From Crocodylus rhombifer (lineage: Eukaryota; Chordata; Crocodylia; Crocodylidae): a DNA stretch of 64,000 nt. The position numbers and the translations under genes were made by a program. This document shows, in pieces, positions 53,397 through 64,000 of this stretch; position 1 is the stretch's first letter; every line of letters begins with the position of its first letter. The DNA lies in assembly GCA_038503035.1 (NCBI GenBank), contig JAVSML010019046.1, positions 68,602 through 132,601 of the forward strand. Direction: 5' to 3'. The notes under the pieces are model-generated. The model was given only the letters and a program-made list of their open reading frames with translations. It searched no databases and had not been told where the DNA came from.

Positions 53397-54809
53397 AACC
53401 CTAACCTTATTGCCAGAAAACAGGTTAGTCCCTTTAAGACTAGAACTTTCTGGGCACAGCATGCTGGCAGGGTAGGGGTTAAAAGCTGAGCTTGGCCAGC
53501 TAGTTAGGTGACTGGAAGGGGGCAGGCCAGAACTATAAAAACCCTGGGTTTGGCAGCAGTGAGAGGCAGCAGGCAAAGGGGGAGGAGGTTGGGCTTAAGA
53601 ACTCCACAGGGAGGTTTGGCTGCCTGTCCAGCTGGTGTGAGAGGGGAACTTCTGAGGACTCTCAGAGAAGCAAGGGTAGCCCCACAAGGAAGAGCATAAC
53701 AGACTGTGGGAAACAGAAACACAGAGCCATGACAAAACATAAGCTGGCATGTGGCCTTCTTTAATTTTTTTTTTTGTGGTTACAGTCCACATTTTTGATA
53801 TTTTTTATATTTTTATATGTTTTTTTTTTTGTGTGTGTGCTGGATAACCAGTGGTTTGTGGATGAGGCTGTAGGGGAGGAGGAGGCCACATTAGTGCCTT
53901 GGGCACAGTCATAAAAGGCCAAGGGGCCTAGTGCACTAGTGTGTTCAGCTGTATAGGGCCAGCATCTCAGAGCTAGGTGCAGGACTTTTAACCTGGGCCC
54001 CAGTGGGGGAATCTTGGCTAGTACCCTGAGCTAAAAGAAAAGATAACCTTGGGGAGTGAGAGCTCTGGGAGTAAAATTAATTTACTCCACAGCAGAATAG
54101 TCCTTATGGGCATTTCTGGATGATATGGGGGGTTAATTCTCCCTAACCTGAGGTGGTAGTTATTCTCACTTCAGTTTAGGGCTAAGTAAACCCCCATGTC
54201 ATGTACACCTGTGTTGGAGCCCAATCTTTACCTGCATCTCCAATGGTGGGAAGGGGAGAGGAGAGTGAGCTCTTGGCAGACAGAGCGGTTCTTGAGTTTG
54301 GTGGAACTGCTGCTTCCCTCTGTGGCAGAGGCACCCCACCCTCCACAGATGGCACCCACCCACAGGGACCCGGCTCGGGCAGTCCAGGGGGGCACCTGAA
54401 CTGTGGAAGGAAGTACCAGGCCTCCACGTGGCTCAGGCAGGCAGGCTCTGGGGAAAAAAAAAAAAAGATCAGGCTTTTTAAAAATTTTTTCTGTGGAGCT
54501 TGCCTTCTTGGGCTGCTGCTGGGCTGCCTTGCATGGTCTGCCTGCCCAGCCCCTGAGCTGCATGATGGAGCCTAGTGCTTCCCTCTGTGGCTGTAGGTTA
54601 GGAAACTAAAACTCCTTAGAGATGTTTTACTTTGCAGTGCCCTAAAGTCATTTGCTGTATCCAAAAGTCATTTAAGGTGCATTACGCCACCAAATGTGCT
54701 ACAGTGGCTGGAATTAATGCACAACACTCTGCTGAATGTGCAAACAGCAATGCCATTAAAGTGGTGCAAAAGGCGTTTAACCTACTTTAAACTCACTAAG
54801 AAGTTTCAT
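53397..54809. repeat. LTR-like stretch with TATA box (weak); rest unassigned
   Basis: It starts TGTAACAGGGAACCCTAACC, and a TATA box ACTATAAAAACCC lies at 53532-53544, about 135 bp downstream, followed by GGCAGCAGTGAGAGGCAGCA. This is the general layout of an LTR promoter. I see no matching 3' end, target duplication, primer-binding site or gag/pol sequence. T-rich runs occur at 53760-53835. Further on (54180-54600) is GC-rich sequence with overlapping sense/antisense frames and no product. Confidence 0.25.
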
Positions 54810-55183
54810 CTATAAATGGCTTATAAATACAACTCCTGTCCTGCTGCAGAGTAAAAAAACCACTGCAGCAGTGCATGTGTACATACTGCTTCACCATGAG
54901 TGTGTTTCAGTGCGGGACCTGTCTGCTGGCTAGCTCAGCACTGAAGCACTGTTATGCTGTAGCCTGCCCCTCCACAACATGCTGAGCTACTTTGGAAGAG
55001 CCCCAGGCTAGCAGGCTGGCAGGCTGACCCTCCAGGTTCTCTGCCAGCCTAGGCTTCTCCAACTGGGCTCAATGTGCTGTGCTCCCAGGAGCACGTGCAG
55101 ACATGCACCTGGGAACAATAAATTCTGGTGTGATAAGCTCCAGAGTTTATTTATGCATGCTAATGGCACATGTAGATGCACCC
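54810..55183. mobile_element. Palindromic MITE, family B (copy 4)
   Basis: Shared blocks are GCATGTGTACATACTGCTTC, GCACTGAAGCACTGTTATGC, CAGCCTAGGCTTCTCCAACTG, ATAAGCTCCAGAGTTTATTT and the terminal CACATGTAGATGCACCC, in the same order as the copy at 36603-37124. The left end has decayed. Confidence 0.55.
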
Positions 55184-57146
55184 TCTGTAACTGACCTTTT
55201 CTGATCCTATTATCATTTAAAGGAGCTGCTTTTGCTTTCCTTATCATGAGCTAGATTGAAACTATGAAACTATGACAGGCTCAGGAACATAATACTCCGT
55301 CCCATTCTCATTTCCATGTGATAAAGAGCTTAGGAAATTCTGTGACAGTTCATGGACTTTTCTTCAAATCCTTCTGTGGGGCAGGTTTAGCCTCCTGAAG
55401 TCTCTAGGGAGCTTTGGATACTGAATAGTTATGGGTCTTTGTGTGGAGACCCAGCTTCTCAGGTTACCCTCATGGCTTTCCTGAGGATGTGTCTGTATTG
55501 ACCCTGCCAACAGTTGCCTGTAAATACTAACGTTTGCATAAATTTACTTGGGTGCATTCGTTTTTGGGACTGAGGCAATGGAGACCCAAGTACAATTTTC
55601 CACAGCTGGCATTTCAAATGTTCTTACAAATGTACTCCCTGGATCATTATTAAAATAACTTATTCCCCCCTTCCATTAAAAAAATACTTACACTAAGTTA
55701 AAAAAATAAGCAGTTACCAGTACTATAAAAGCCAGGAAATGTTTGGATACATTAAAACTTATTGCTTTAATTTTTAAACTTATCTTATGAAAAGGAATGA
55801 AGTATGTAGAAAACACTTCCTAAAAGCTCCATAACTAACATATTATTGGGGGTGTTTCCTTAACTGTAATTACTCTTCAACAAACATTCAATTTTTCAAA
55901 ACATTCAGGGTTTTTTTATGTTTTGACTACTTCTACCATTTATATCAAACTCTGCTGCTTTAACACTTGAAACTTACACTTTTGTATGAAGTTCAGTTGT
56001 AAAATAGCTCATTATAAAGCTTTCATTTGTTGATGGATGCAAAGTCAGTATGTTTTCATGGAGGTATATGTTCTGTTTTTAATTTTTTCCCAGTAGGGTT
56101 TTTTTAGCTGCATTATCACACATTGACAATTTATTGTGTATATAATGACTTTAATGAATGAGTCATAGATCATATTTAATCATTACCTCAGAAATGGCAA
56201 GAACTGAACTCTTGGTGAATTATTTGACCCCTCTAATTATAAAGAGGAAGCACAACACAGGTGTGTTCCTGCAGTTAACAATAATACTCCTGAGAACTTT
56301 AATGCATTGCAAGTTTCAATGTGTTTCTACTAAAAAACAAAACAAAACAGTTAATGTAAAATGAAAAGACAAATGCAGAGCACAGTCCTTACTCTAAAAT
56401 GTTGTTGGGTGTTTATAATTACCTAACTGCCAAAAGATAGCGTATATCGTGTTCGATGCTGGTACAAGCAGCAGTAATTGGCCTCTGTAGGGTTTTAGCT
56501 AAGAGGAGGAAGAAAAACTAAACACAGAGCTTAGCACATTGCTTACTGGCTATGATACTGATTGTTATGTTTCCTGAGATCAAAGCGAAAGCAGTTGGAA
56601 GATGAAAAAAGAAAAAGGGTTTGACTGACCATTTAAAAGGAGCAACCATTAATAATTAGGAGGGCTATTCTCCTTTTGTCATTAGTATTTTTGGTTCTTT
56701 TGTAGCTAACAAGGAGTTCTAAGAACTTCAGGTTAGCTTCAAGTGATTTTTTTTCTTCCATCTGGTACAAAGTTAAGCTTTGTATTATATTTCACACACT
56801 GGGACTAGCCTAATAAAACTCCAGCTTGCTTTCAGTCTGCAGGGTGGTAATGTTGGCTACTTACTGTACTGTACTTTTAAACAGGAATATATATCTGTAC
56901 ACAGTTGGGGGAAAAAAAGCCCAAGAGCTGATTCATTCACTTTCAATGTTTGGCATGTGCTATTTTGCCTTTTAAAAAAAAAATTACTATTAGTAAATAT
57001 AGTAATTTTCAAATTATAATTTTTCTTCTGTTAGAGGGAAGTTAAGATATAATGACTTAGTATATTTTTGCCTGTCAGTGTAAGTATGAAACCCTGAACC
57101 TGCAAATACTTATACCCATGTAACAGTCATCCAGGTATAACTGCAT
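55184..57146. other. AT-rich DNA without recognised features
   Basis: There is no gene. An isolated GAAACTATGAAACTATGAC at about 55257-55275 looks like a CR1 tail repeat without a CR1 attached. Otherwise only A/T runs are seen. Confidence 0.45.
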
Positions 57147-58130
57147 ATAGGAACATAAAACTAGAAGAGACCTCCTGGGTATGTCTACATGAGATATTTT
57201 ACTGTGTATTGGACTAATCTAATGTGCAGTAAAGCATCACTGTCTACACATGCACAGCAATTACTGTGTAATAGATTAGTCTACCTGTAGGTAGAGGTAC
57301 TAGAAATTGGTGCATCAAACTAATGCGCCCAAGAGCATATGTAGATCCTGACTGGGAGTAAATTGCTCCCAGCAGAACGGTATGCTGCTTTCATGCCCCC
57401 TGGAGCTTGGGACCAGCACTGATCTTCCTGCAGCTGGCAGAAAGCTGCCTGCCAAGCTGAGACAGCTTCCTTTCCCCCAACCCATGCAGATCAGGGCTTT
57501 CCTTAGAGGCTGGCACCCAGGTGAGCCAGGAACTCCCCCTGCCAGGTGCAATTTGCTCCTGATGCAGGCTCATGTGTCGATGTGCATTCAGAAGGACTTT
57601 AATGAGTCAGAATGTTCTGTGGAGAAAATGCAGGCACATTAATTGCACATACAGATGTGCTCCCTAGTTCATTGAATCTAGTTCCTGTGATAACAGAAAT
57701 CCCTTTCATAAGTTTATCAAGATTGATCTTAAAACAAGTTAGTTTTTTTGTTTCCATTGGAATCAGGATTGGAAGTCTGTGCCAGAGCCTCACTTTCCTT
57801 ATGATTACAAAACACCTTTTAAAGTTCAGCCTGAATTTATTCATGGCCAGTTTGCTCTTATGCATTCTTATGTCTACATCATTCCTTATCTTCAGTAACT
57901 GTTCTTCCTTGTACTTATTCCTGATTGTATTTTTACAGCAATCACATCCTTCTTAGCTTATTTTTTCTAGTTTAAAGAAGCCTATCTCCCTTAACATCCA
58001 CAATGATAGGATCTCCGTTTCCCTAATCAGTCGAGGTAGCACTTCTCTGCACCTGTCCCAGTATGGGTTTTTCTTTCTTGAACATGGAAGACTAGAATTT
58101 TATGTAGTATTCTCTACAAATGCCTTATAC
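57147..58130 (-). mobile_element. Old CR1/L3-like LINE, split by a MITE
   Basis: Minus strand. At 57147-57176 it reads GGAACATAAAACTAGAAGAG with ACCTCCTGG, the antisense of the L3/CR1 3' UTR. The body resumes at 57665 with the coding tail: the antisense frame at 57599-57865 contains FRLNFKRCFVIIRKVRLWHR, matching the conserved RFxLxxxxxFxxxRxVxLWxxLP of the ORF2 end. The upstream part at 57950-58080 (antisense of LYQYGxGAEKCYLD-like text) is degraded. It is interrupted by the MITE at 57177-57664 and cut at 58131 by a hAT end. Confidence 0.7.
57177..57664. mobile_element. Palindromic MITE inside the L3-like LINE
   Basis: The left end GGGTATGTCTACATGAGATA and reverse-complemented right end GGGAGCACATCTGTATGTGC are imperfect TIRs. 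Inside are repeated ACTGTGTATTGGACTAATCT and AATAGATTAGTCTACC blocks in inverted arrangement, resembling family D at 32972. The right half holds a GC-rich insert (57360-57560). L3-like LINE sequence borders both sides. Confidence 0.6.
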
Positions 58131-58520
58131 CAGTGGTGCTCAAACTTACTGCCTGGTGGGCCAGATTGGCAGTGCCCATCCTGTCCCTGGGCTGGATCCA
58201 GCTGGTGTTTCAGATCCAGTGCCCAGATGGGCACAACAGGCATCATTTGACTATGTGGAGGGTGAGGTGGGGCAGTCCAGCTCAATTGTAGCCCCACAGC
58301 AGAAAGGAACTTGACCTGGCCCCATGGAGAGGGAAGGAGACATAACACAGCCCTAGAGGGAGAAGGGGGCCTGGTCCAGCCCTGCTTGGGGGAGTCGGGG
58401 GAATGGCCAGGCCCTAACCTAGCCACATGAGGAGGGAAGGGAGCATGGCCCAACCCCAATCCAGAAGGTGGATTGGTCTTGCAGTGGAATGGATTGCAGC
58501 AGGTTTGGGGTTTGGAAATT
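58131..58520. mobile_element. hAT-type element, left end only
   Basis: CAGTGGTGCTCAAACTTACT with GCCTGGTGGGCCAGATTGGC is a characteristic hAT left end, directly after the L3-like sequence TGCCTTATAC. The GC-rich interior follows, but no right TIR (expected to end near AGCACCACTG) is found before the CR1-like sequence at about 58530, so the element is truncated or its end has decayed. Antisense frames here are not genes. Confidence 0.55.
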
Positions 58521-58529
58521 TGACAGAGG

Positions 58530-59705
58530 GAACTGTGTCCATATTAATGACCACAAAGATCTCAACAGATTAGAAAGCTGGACTAGAGCTAACTGGATGA
58601 AGTTCAGTATGGGCAAATGCAAGATGCTGCACCTCGGGAGGAATAATCAAAAACTCAAATATCCTTTTCCATAGTGCTGGATGGCAGCACTGTGGAAAAG
58701 GACTTGGGAGTCTTGGTAGACAACAAACTCAGTATGAGTCTGCAGTGTGATGCAGCTGGAGTAATATATGCAATTCTTGGCTTTACATTTTAAAAAGGAC
58801 ATGGAAAAGTTGGGGAGGGTCCAGAGGCAGGCATCAAAGATGACATAGGGCTTGGAAAGCAAGTCAGATGAGGATGTGCTGAAGGAGCTAGGCATGTTCA
58901 GCTTGTGGAAAAGGCCCTTATGATGGGACACAATAGCAATCTCCAAATACTTGAAGGGGTACCATAAAGAAGAAAGAACGCTGCAGTGAGGAGGGTGCAG
59001 TGAGGAGGGTGTGGACCAATGACTGGAAGTTCCATTAAAGTAAATTTAGATGGGATATCCAGAAAACCTTATTCACTGTTAGAACTGTGAGGTAGTGGCA
59101 TAGATTGCATAGGGAAGCTGTGGACTCTCCATCACTAGAGGTGTTTAAGAAGAGTTTGAAGACCCATTGGTTGGGGGGGGTAATCTAGGCATAAGTATGC
59201 CATTGTTCCACCATGGCTATTTCCCTTGTTTCTGGGCTTTGCTGGTTGTTCCCCACCCTGCTTTCTGCTATATGAGTCAGGGTGTTTTTAAACCTTCCCA
59301 GAGACATTGAGTAATGGCTATAGACAAGGCTTGAGACTTTGGATGGGGTATGCTAATGTTCGTGCTAGGACTAAAGCCAGAGATTCCTGGCTAAAGAGTC
59401 TTGCCCCTCTACTCAGGATCAGACCAATCACTACATTTGGGGTCAGGAAGGAACCTGGGACCTCTTGAGCACACTGGCAACATGTTATAGAAGCAGGGAA
59501 TTGGCTGCCATTGTTCTCCTGCTTTACCTGTGGAAGGTGAGGGTGTTAGGTCTGTGTTATGTGAGGGTTGACAGCAATTGTATGCAGAGTTTAGATTATG
59601 GATTGTATAGGATGGTTTGGATAGGAATGAGCCTGCCTCAGGCAGGGGGTTGCACTAGATGACCTCTGAAAGTCTCTTCCAGCCCTACTTCTCTATGACC
59701 TATGA
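58530..59705 (+). mobile_element. Old CR1/L3-like LINE, 3' part
   Basis: The sense strand encodes, with breaks, DHKDLNRLESWTRANWMKFS, MGKCKMLHLGRNNQ (about 58610-58655), EKDLGVLVDNKLSMSLQCD, a decayed VQRQASKM-like segment, then RTVR..HRLHREAVDSPSLE near 59090-59140 before the stop region. The 3' UTR includes TTTGGGGTCAGGAAGGAACC (about 59438), a hallmark of L3-type elements, and ends TGCACTAGATGACCTCTGAA with TCTTCCAGCCCTACTTCT at about 59690. It has many stops, and an 18-bp GTGAGGAGGGTG(CA) duplication lies at about 58985-59012. Confidence 0.72.
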
Positions 59706-60969
59706 CTATTTGCACTATTTATTTTGCCACAAGGCTAAAATGGACTCAAAATAGTTTACTGCCTGTTTTGGAGTCACAGGTGTATATTCTTATTCAAATC
59801 CTCTCAAAACACAATCAACCTCTTTTCCTCTCCTCCCTGTCAGTCTGGCTCCCCAATCCCCAATGAGCTATATGAAAGTCTTGTCATGAGCAGAAGCAGA
59901 AAATGGGACAAGATTAGATTAAACGTTTCCATCTGGAACATGTAGATGTAATTTAGCCAGCTCAAAGAAAGTTGCGTGCACATAAAAATAAAGTCCTCCC
60001 AAAATGCAGTGGTCTTAATGATGCAACATTGAGTTATGTGTTCACAGAATGAAACTAACTATTGTTAGTAAGGAAGGCATGTATTTGGTTTGCTGCAAGA
60101 GTGAAATATCCACTTGTGGTAAAGAGAGTATCGGTTACCAGAGAAGAGAGGCTCTTTTTGACATACATATAATTGCTGCTATTGATTTCAAAGCTTTGGG
60201 GCTTTAAGTATCAGGGATTTTATAAAGAACCATCAGGTTGACATATGAGTTTCTGTGCATTTCTGTATACTGTATGATTTTAAATCTTTTTTTTACAAAA
60301 GATGGTACTTAAGTGTTAGTCCCTTAGCAGCACTATAAAATAGCTATTTTTAGTTTACCAAGTAACACAGAAGGCATAGAGGTGCTGACAAGGTTTTCTT
60401 GAGCTCACAACCAGGAACAACAAAAACAGAAATGGGTTACCTAGAGATTATATAATGACAATAGGTTATGGAGAGAGTGGTTCAGAAATTTTATTAAAAA
60501 TAATTTCTGTTGGGAAAACAATAAATCTTTGAGATCAAAGCCATCCACAAGAGCAGTTTGATTAGGGTAATTTTTGAAAATCAAAACATTGGAAAAAATG
60601 TGAAATCAATTTTTCATTTCAACTTTTTCTTATAAAGAAAATCCAGTTTTCTGGTCCAAAATGACCTGTTTTGAAATCTAACTTAATTATAGTAAAAAAA
60701 ATCATTTAGAAGATAGGTACTGGTTCAAATCAAAACAAAATCTTCTTAAGTTATATTTTAAAAATAATTTTATTTTAACCACATGTTTTGATTTTTCTGT
60801 TAGTGAAATTAAGGATTTTTTTGACTTTTCTTACCTTAGATCAGGATGAATATTGCTTTATATCCAACATTTTCATAAAATGGGAAAACTACTTCCTTTC
60901 CTGTTTAATTCATGCCATATTTTATGTGGTAACTACTGCATCAAACATTTGTTTTGCATCTTTCATGCT
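59706..60969. other. AT-rich DNA without recognised features
   Basis: There is no gene or clear repeat. A weak MIR-like resemblance around 60330-60430 (CTATAAAATAGCTATTTTTA) is too degraded to call. Confidence 0.4.
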
Positions 60970-61150
60970 TAGTCCTTCTGAAGTGTTTTACAAGCTTAAC
61001 AAATAAGCTAATAAATAATTACACTGAACACTCATATATTTTGCAAACATAGTGCCCATACATTTTTTTTCACTGAAATGAAGTCCCCTCTGAGGTGGTA
61101 TGGAGTAGGTATTTTAACTACCATGGGCAAAGCTGTTGGACAGGAAATGA
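60970..61150 (+). mobile_element. Possible MIR-like SINE relic
   Basis: AAGTGTTTTACAAGCTTAAC with AAATAAGCTAATAAAT, followed after an AT-rich gap by CCTCTGAGGTGGTATGGAGT with AGGTATTTTAACTACCATGGG, follows MIR order (CACTTTACAAA ... TGAGGTAGGTA). It is very diverged. Confidence 0.35.
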
Positions 61151-61774
61151 AGAATAACTTATCCAAATAAAGAATCATAAGATGATTTTAGTAGTCAGCA
61201 TATGTGACAAGTAACTACCCAAACTGGATCTTGGTGAGTACATTGGGGACAATCCCTTTACTTGGAAAAACAGACAATGGGATCTCTGGCTGCATACGCA
61301 CATTCACTTATTCACAACTGTGTGCACAGATGTTGAAATGCTGAAGCCCTGAAGAGTAGAAAGCTTGTTGTGCTGATATTATGCAACTAGGAAGTTGAGG
61401 AGGCTGTGCACACATTTCAGCATCTCTCCAGGCTCTCTTATGTACTGCTGCCATTTTAGTTGCCATGCACTATAAGGCAGCCCTGATTGGCTGACCCAGA
61501 TTGTCTTTGGACAGCCTGCATTTCCCAGCAGCACGACATGAGGATGGTGAAGGGGTATGTTCTGCCTCATTTTACAGCAGCAGAGTCCAGTGAACAACAC
61601 AGTCTTCCTGGGGCTGGAATGCCATGTGTTCTCTTCTGAATGTACAGACATTTAACTTGGTTGTTCCCAGGTTATTTTCCCCCTAGAGGGACTATTTTTA
61701 CTCTGGGAGAAAAAGCCTGCAAATCTGTACACTCGTGGTTTCTCCTGGGAGAGCTTATAAGAAGTAGAAACTTG
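61151..61774. other. Unassigned DNA
   Basis: No feature is recognised. Frames near 61379-61651 (minus) and 61640-61858 lack any identifiable product. Confidence 0.4.
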
Positions 61775-63153
61775 GACAGACAACTGGGGAGGAGTATAAG
61801 AGTATTGCTCAGCCATGCAGGGATGAAGTCAGGAAGGCTAAAAGGCATTTTCAGTTGAAGCTAGCAAGAGGTGTGAAGGGTAACAAGAAGAGTTTCTACA
61901 AGTATGTCAGTAGCAAGAAGATCAGAGAGAGTGTGGGTCCCTTACTAAATGGGGGAGGCAACCTAGTGACAGTGGATGAAAAGGCTGAAGTACTGAATGC
62001 CATTTTTACCTTGGCCTTCACAGGCAAGGTCAGCTCCCAAACTACTGCACTGGGCAGCACAGTTTGGGGAAGAGGTGATCAGCCAACAGTGGCAAAAGAA
62101 CAGGTTAGGAACTCTTTAGAAAAGCTGGACATATACAAGTCCATGGGGGTGGATGGGATACACCTGAGGGTGGTGAGAGAGTTGGCTCATGTGATTGCAG
62201 AGCTGCTGGCCACCATCTTTGAAAGCTCATGGCAATCAGGAGAGGTCCCAGATGATTTGGCAAGGGCAAATAGAATACCCATATTTAAGAAAGAGGGGGG
62301 AAAGGAAGATCCAGGGAACTACAGTTCAGTCAGCTTCACCTCAGTCCCTGAAAAATCATGTAGCAGATTCTCAAGAAATCCATTTCTAAGCACTTGGGGG
62401 GAGAAAAAGGTGATTAGGAACATTCAGCATGGATTCACCAGGGACAAGTCATGCCTGACCAATCTGATTGCTTTCTATGATAAGATGACTTGGCTCTGTG
62501 GATGTGGGGAGACTGGTGGATGTGATGTACCTTGATTTTAGCAAGGCTTTTTATAGTCTCTCACAACATTCTTGCAGGCAAGCTTAAGAAGTGCAGGCTG
62601 GGTGAATGGACTGTAACGTGGATAGAAAACTGACTGCAGCATTGGTCTTAGAAAGTAGTAATCAATGGCTTGAGGTCAATCAATGGCTTGGCAGCCAGTA
62701 TCAAGTGGAGGGCCCCATGTGTCGGTCCTGCAGCCCATTTTGTTCAATGTCTTCATTAATGACCTGGAAGATAACATAGAGTGCACCCTCAGCAAGTTTG
62801 CAGAATGTACCAAGCTGGGGTAGGAATAGATATATTGAAGGATAGGGCTAGGACTCAGAGTGACCTAGACAAATTAGCGGATTGGGCCAAAAGAAATTTC
62901 ATGCGGTTCAACAAGGTCAAGTGCAAAGTCTCATGTAGTTCAACTTAAGACAGAACAATTCCATGCATCGGTACAGGCTGGGGGCTGACTGGCTGGCCAG
63001 CATCTCTGCAGAAAAGGATCTGAGGGTTATAGCAGACACTAAGCTGAATATGAGCAAATGGTATGTCCTATCAGAAAAGGCTGATGGCATACTGGGCTGC
63101 ATTGGTAGGAGTGTTGCCAGTAGGTGAAAGGAAGTGATTATTTCCCTCTATTC
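61775..63153 (+). pseudogene. CR1-related ORF2 (copy 14), interrupted by copy 15
   Basis: A CR1-clade RT of a different subfamily. Readable blocks: LDRQLGEEYKS (frame 1), [135 protein letters not shown], motif A as VMYLDFSKAFYSL (about 62526), a degraded PQGSVLQP and FAEC in place of FADD (about 62800). The C-terminal domain is cut at KEVIISLYS by a minus-strand CR1 whose tail begins at 63154. Several frameshifts exist after 62390. It should resume beyond the window. It is inactive. Confidence 0.8.
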
Positions 63154-64000
63154 ATAGTTTGATAGTTTGTAGGGTCGGAAGGGACCCGAGCAGATCATCA
63201 AGTCCAACCCCCTGCCATGGCAGGAAGGAGTACTGGGGTCAAACGACCCCAGCAAGGTGTTTGTCCAGGCTCCTCTTAAACACCCCCAGGGTAGGAGCCA
63301 GCACCACTTCGCTTGGAAGTTGGTTCCAGATCCTAGCCACCTTGACAGTAAAGTAGTGCCTCCTGATGTCTAGTCTGAATCTACCCTCTGTCAGCCTGTG
63401 ACCATTATTTCTAGTCACTCCTGGTAGTGCTCAGGGGAGCAGGGACTCCCCCAATGCCTGCTGGTCCCCTCTGACTAGTTTGGAACAGGCCACTAGATAC
63501 CTCTCAGCCTTCTCTTGTGGAGGCTGAACAGGTTCAGGTCCCTTAGCCTATCCTCGTAGGGCCTGCCCTGCTGCCTCCTGATCATGTGAGTAGCCCTCTT
63601 CTGGACCCTCTCCATGTCCATATCCCTCTTGAAGTGAGGCACCAGGAACTGGATGCAGTACTCCAGCTGCAGCCTGACCAGTGCTGCATAGAGGGGGAGG
63701 ATCACCTCCTTGGACCTGCTTGAGATGCTTCTGTGGATGCATGACAAGGTATGGTTGGCCTTCTTGACTGCATCCCCACACTGCCAGACCATGTTCATCT
63801 TGGCGTCAATGATGACACCAAGATCCTTTTCTGCCTCTGCACTGACGAGAAGGGAGTTACTCAGCCTGTAGGTATGGTGCTGGTTCTTCCTCCCCAGGTG
63901 CATCACCTTGCACTTGTCAGTGTTGAATCCCATCCTGTTCTCATCCGCCCACCCCTGTAACCTGTCTAGGTCTGACTTTAGCCTATTCTTCCTTCTAGTG
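63154..64000 (-). mobile_element. CR1 LINE inserted into copy 14 (copy 15), continues past the window
   Basis: Minus strand. The tail (plus-strand CATAGTTTGATAGTTTGTAGGG) and 3' UTR (GGACCCGAGCAGATCATCAA) match copy 9. The ORF2 end in one frame (63493-63933) reads MGFNTDKCKVMHLGRKNQHH, EKDLGVIIDAKMNMVWQCGD, KANHTLSCIHRSISSRSKEV, EYCIQFLVPHFKRDMDMERV, NLFSLHKRRLRG, with a frame break near 63493 before the last 75 or so codons. The hairpin CTGGGGTCAAACGACCCCAG lies at 63233-63252. The 5' extent and integrity cannot be judged from this window. Confidence 0.85.

Noticed and set aside
55249..55275. CR1 insertion suggested by ACTATGAA tail repeats
   Set aside because: No CR1 3' UTR or coding sequence lies on either side. 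Two tail-like units alone are not enough.
1..64000. A novel multi-gene system (defence, biosynthetic or similar)
   Set aside because: Every long frame that can be identified is a retrotransposon ORF in one of several decayed copies. There is no operon-like arrangement and no non-transposon gene.

Overview
The window looks like reptilian nuclear DNA, most probably crocodilian or turtle. The evidence is the repeat content: many CR1 non-LTR retrotransposons of several ages with short tandem repeats at their 3' ends, older L3-, L2- and MIR-like relics, and numerous palindromic non-autonomous DNA transposons, several with TTA or 8-bp target-site duplications. I made no database comparison, so the clade is an inference. 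I find no host protein-coding gene, rRNA, tRNA or CRISPR array. Every long reading frame that can be identified belongs to a transposon.

Layout. 0-10.7 kb: an L3-like CR1 broken by two later insertions, a 1.15 kb hAT-like element, a palindromic MITE and a hAT MITE with a microsatellite at its centre, then AT-rich DNA without recognisable features. 10.7-12.9 kb: a minus-strand CR1 with an uninterrupted 686-codon ORF2 fragment, the best preserved coding sequence here. 13-23.7 kb: a Helitron-like candidate, a MIR-like SINE, MITEs and CR1 scraps. 23.7-28.4 kb: a long decayed CR1 that still shows its ORF1 esterase domain and its ORF2 endonuclease and reverse transcriptase, followed by a hAT-like tail and the 3' end of another non-LTR element. 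31.7-38.9 kb: hAT and Harbinger-like MITEs and two more minus-strand CR1 copies. 39.4-41.6 kb: an L1/Tx1-like 3' fragment and a CR1 with an internal deletion. 42.6-46.6 kb: two hAT elements, one a roughly 1 kb foldback, then a MITE and an L2-like tail. 47.5-51.9 kb: three CR1 copies head to tail. 52.3-54.2 kb: an unclassified repeat and an LTR-like stretch. 57-64 kb: nested L3/CR1/MITE/hAT insertions, ending in one CR1 inserted into another.

The coding parts do not form a pathway. They are independent remnants of retrotransposons (ORF1 esterase, APE-type endonuclease, reverse transcriptase) and of non-autonomous DNA elements that relied on enzymes encoded elsewhere. The most interesting signals are structural: a hairpin conserved across CR1 copies exactly over the ORF2 stop codon, the 1 kb foldback hAT element, hAT palindromes with microsatellites at their centres, and a 146-bp imperfect palindrome just upstream of the ORF1-bearing CR1.
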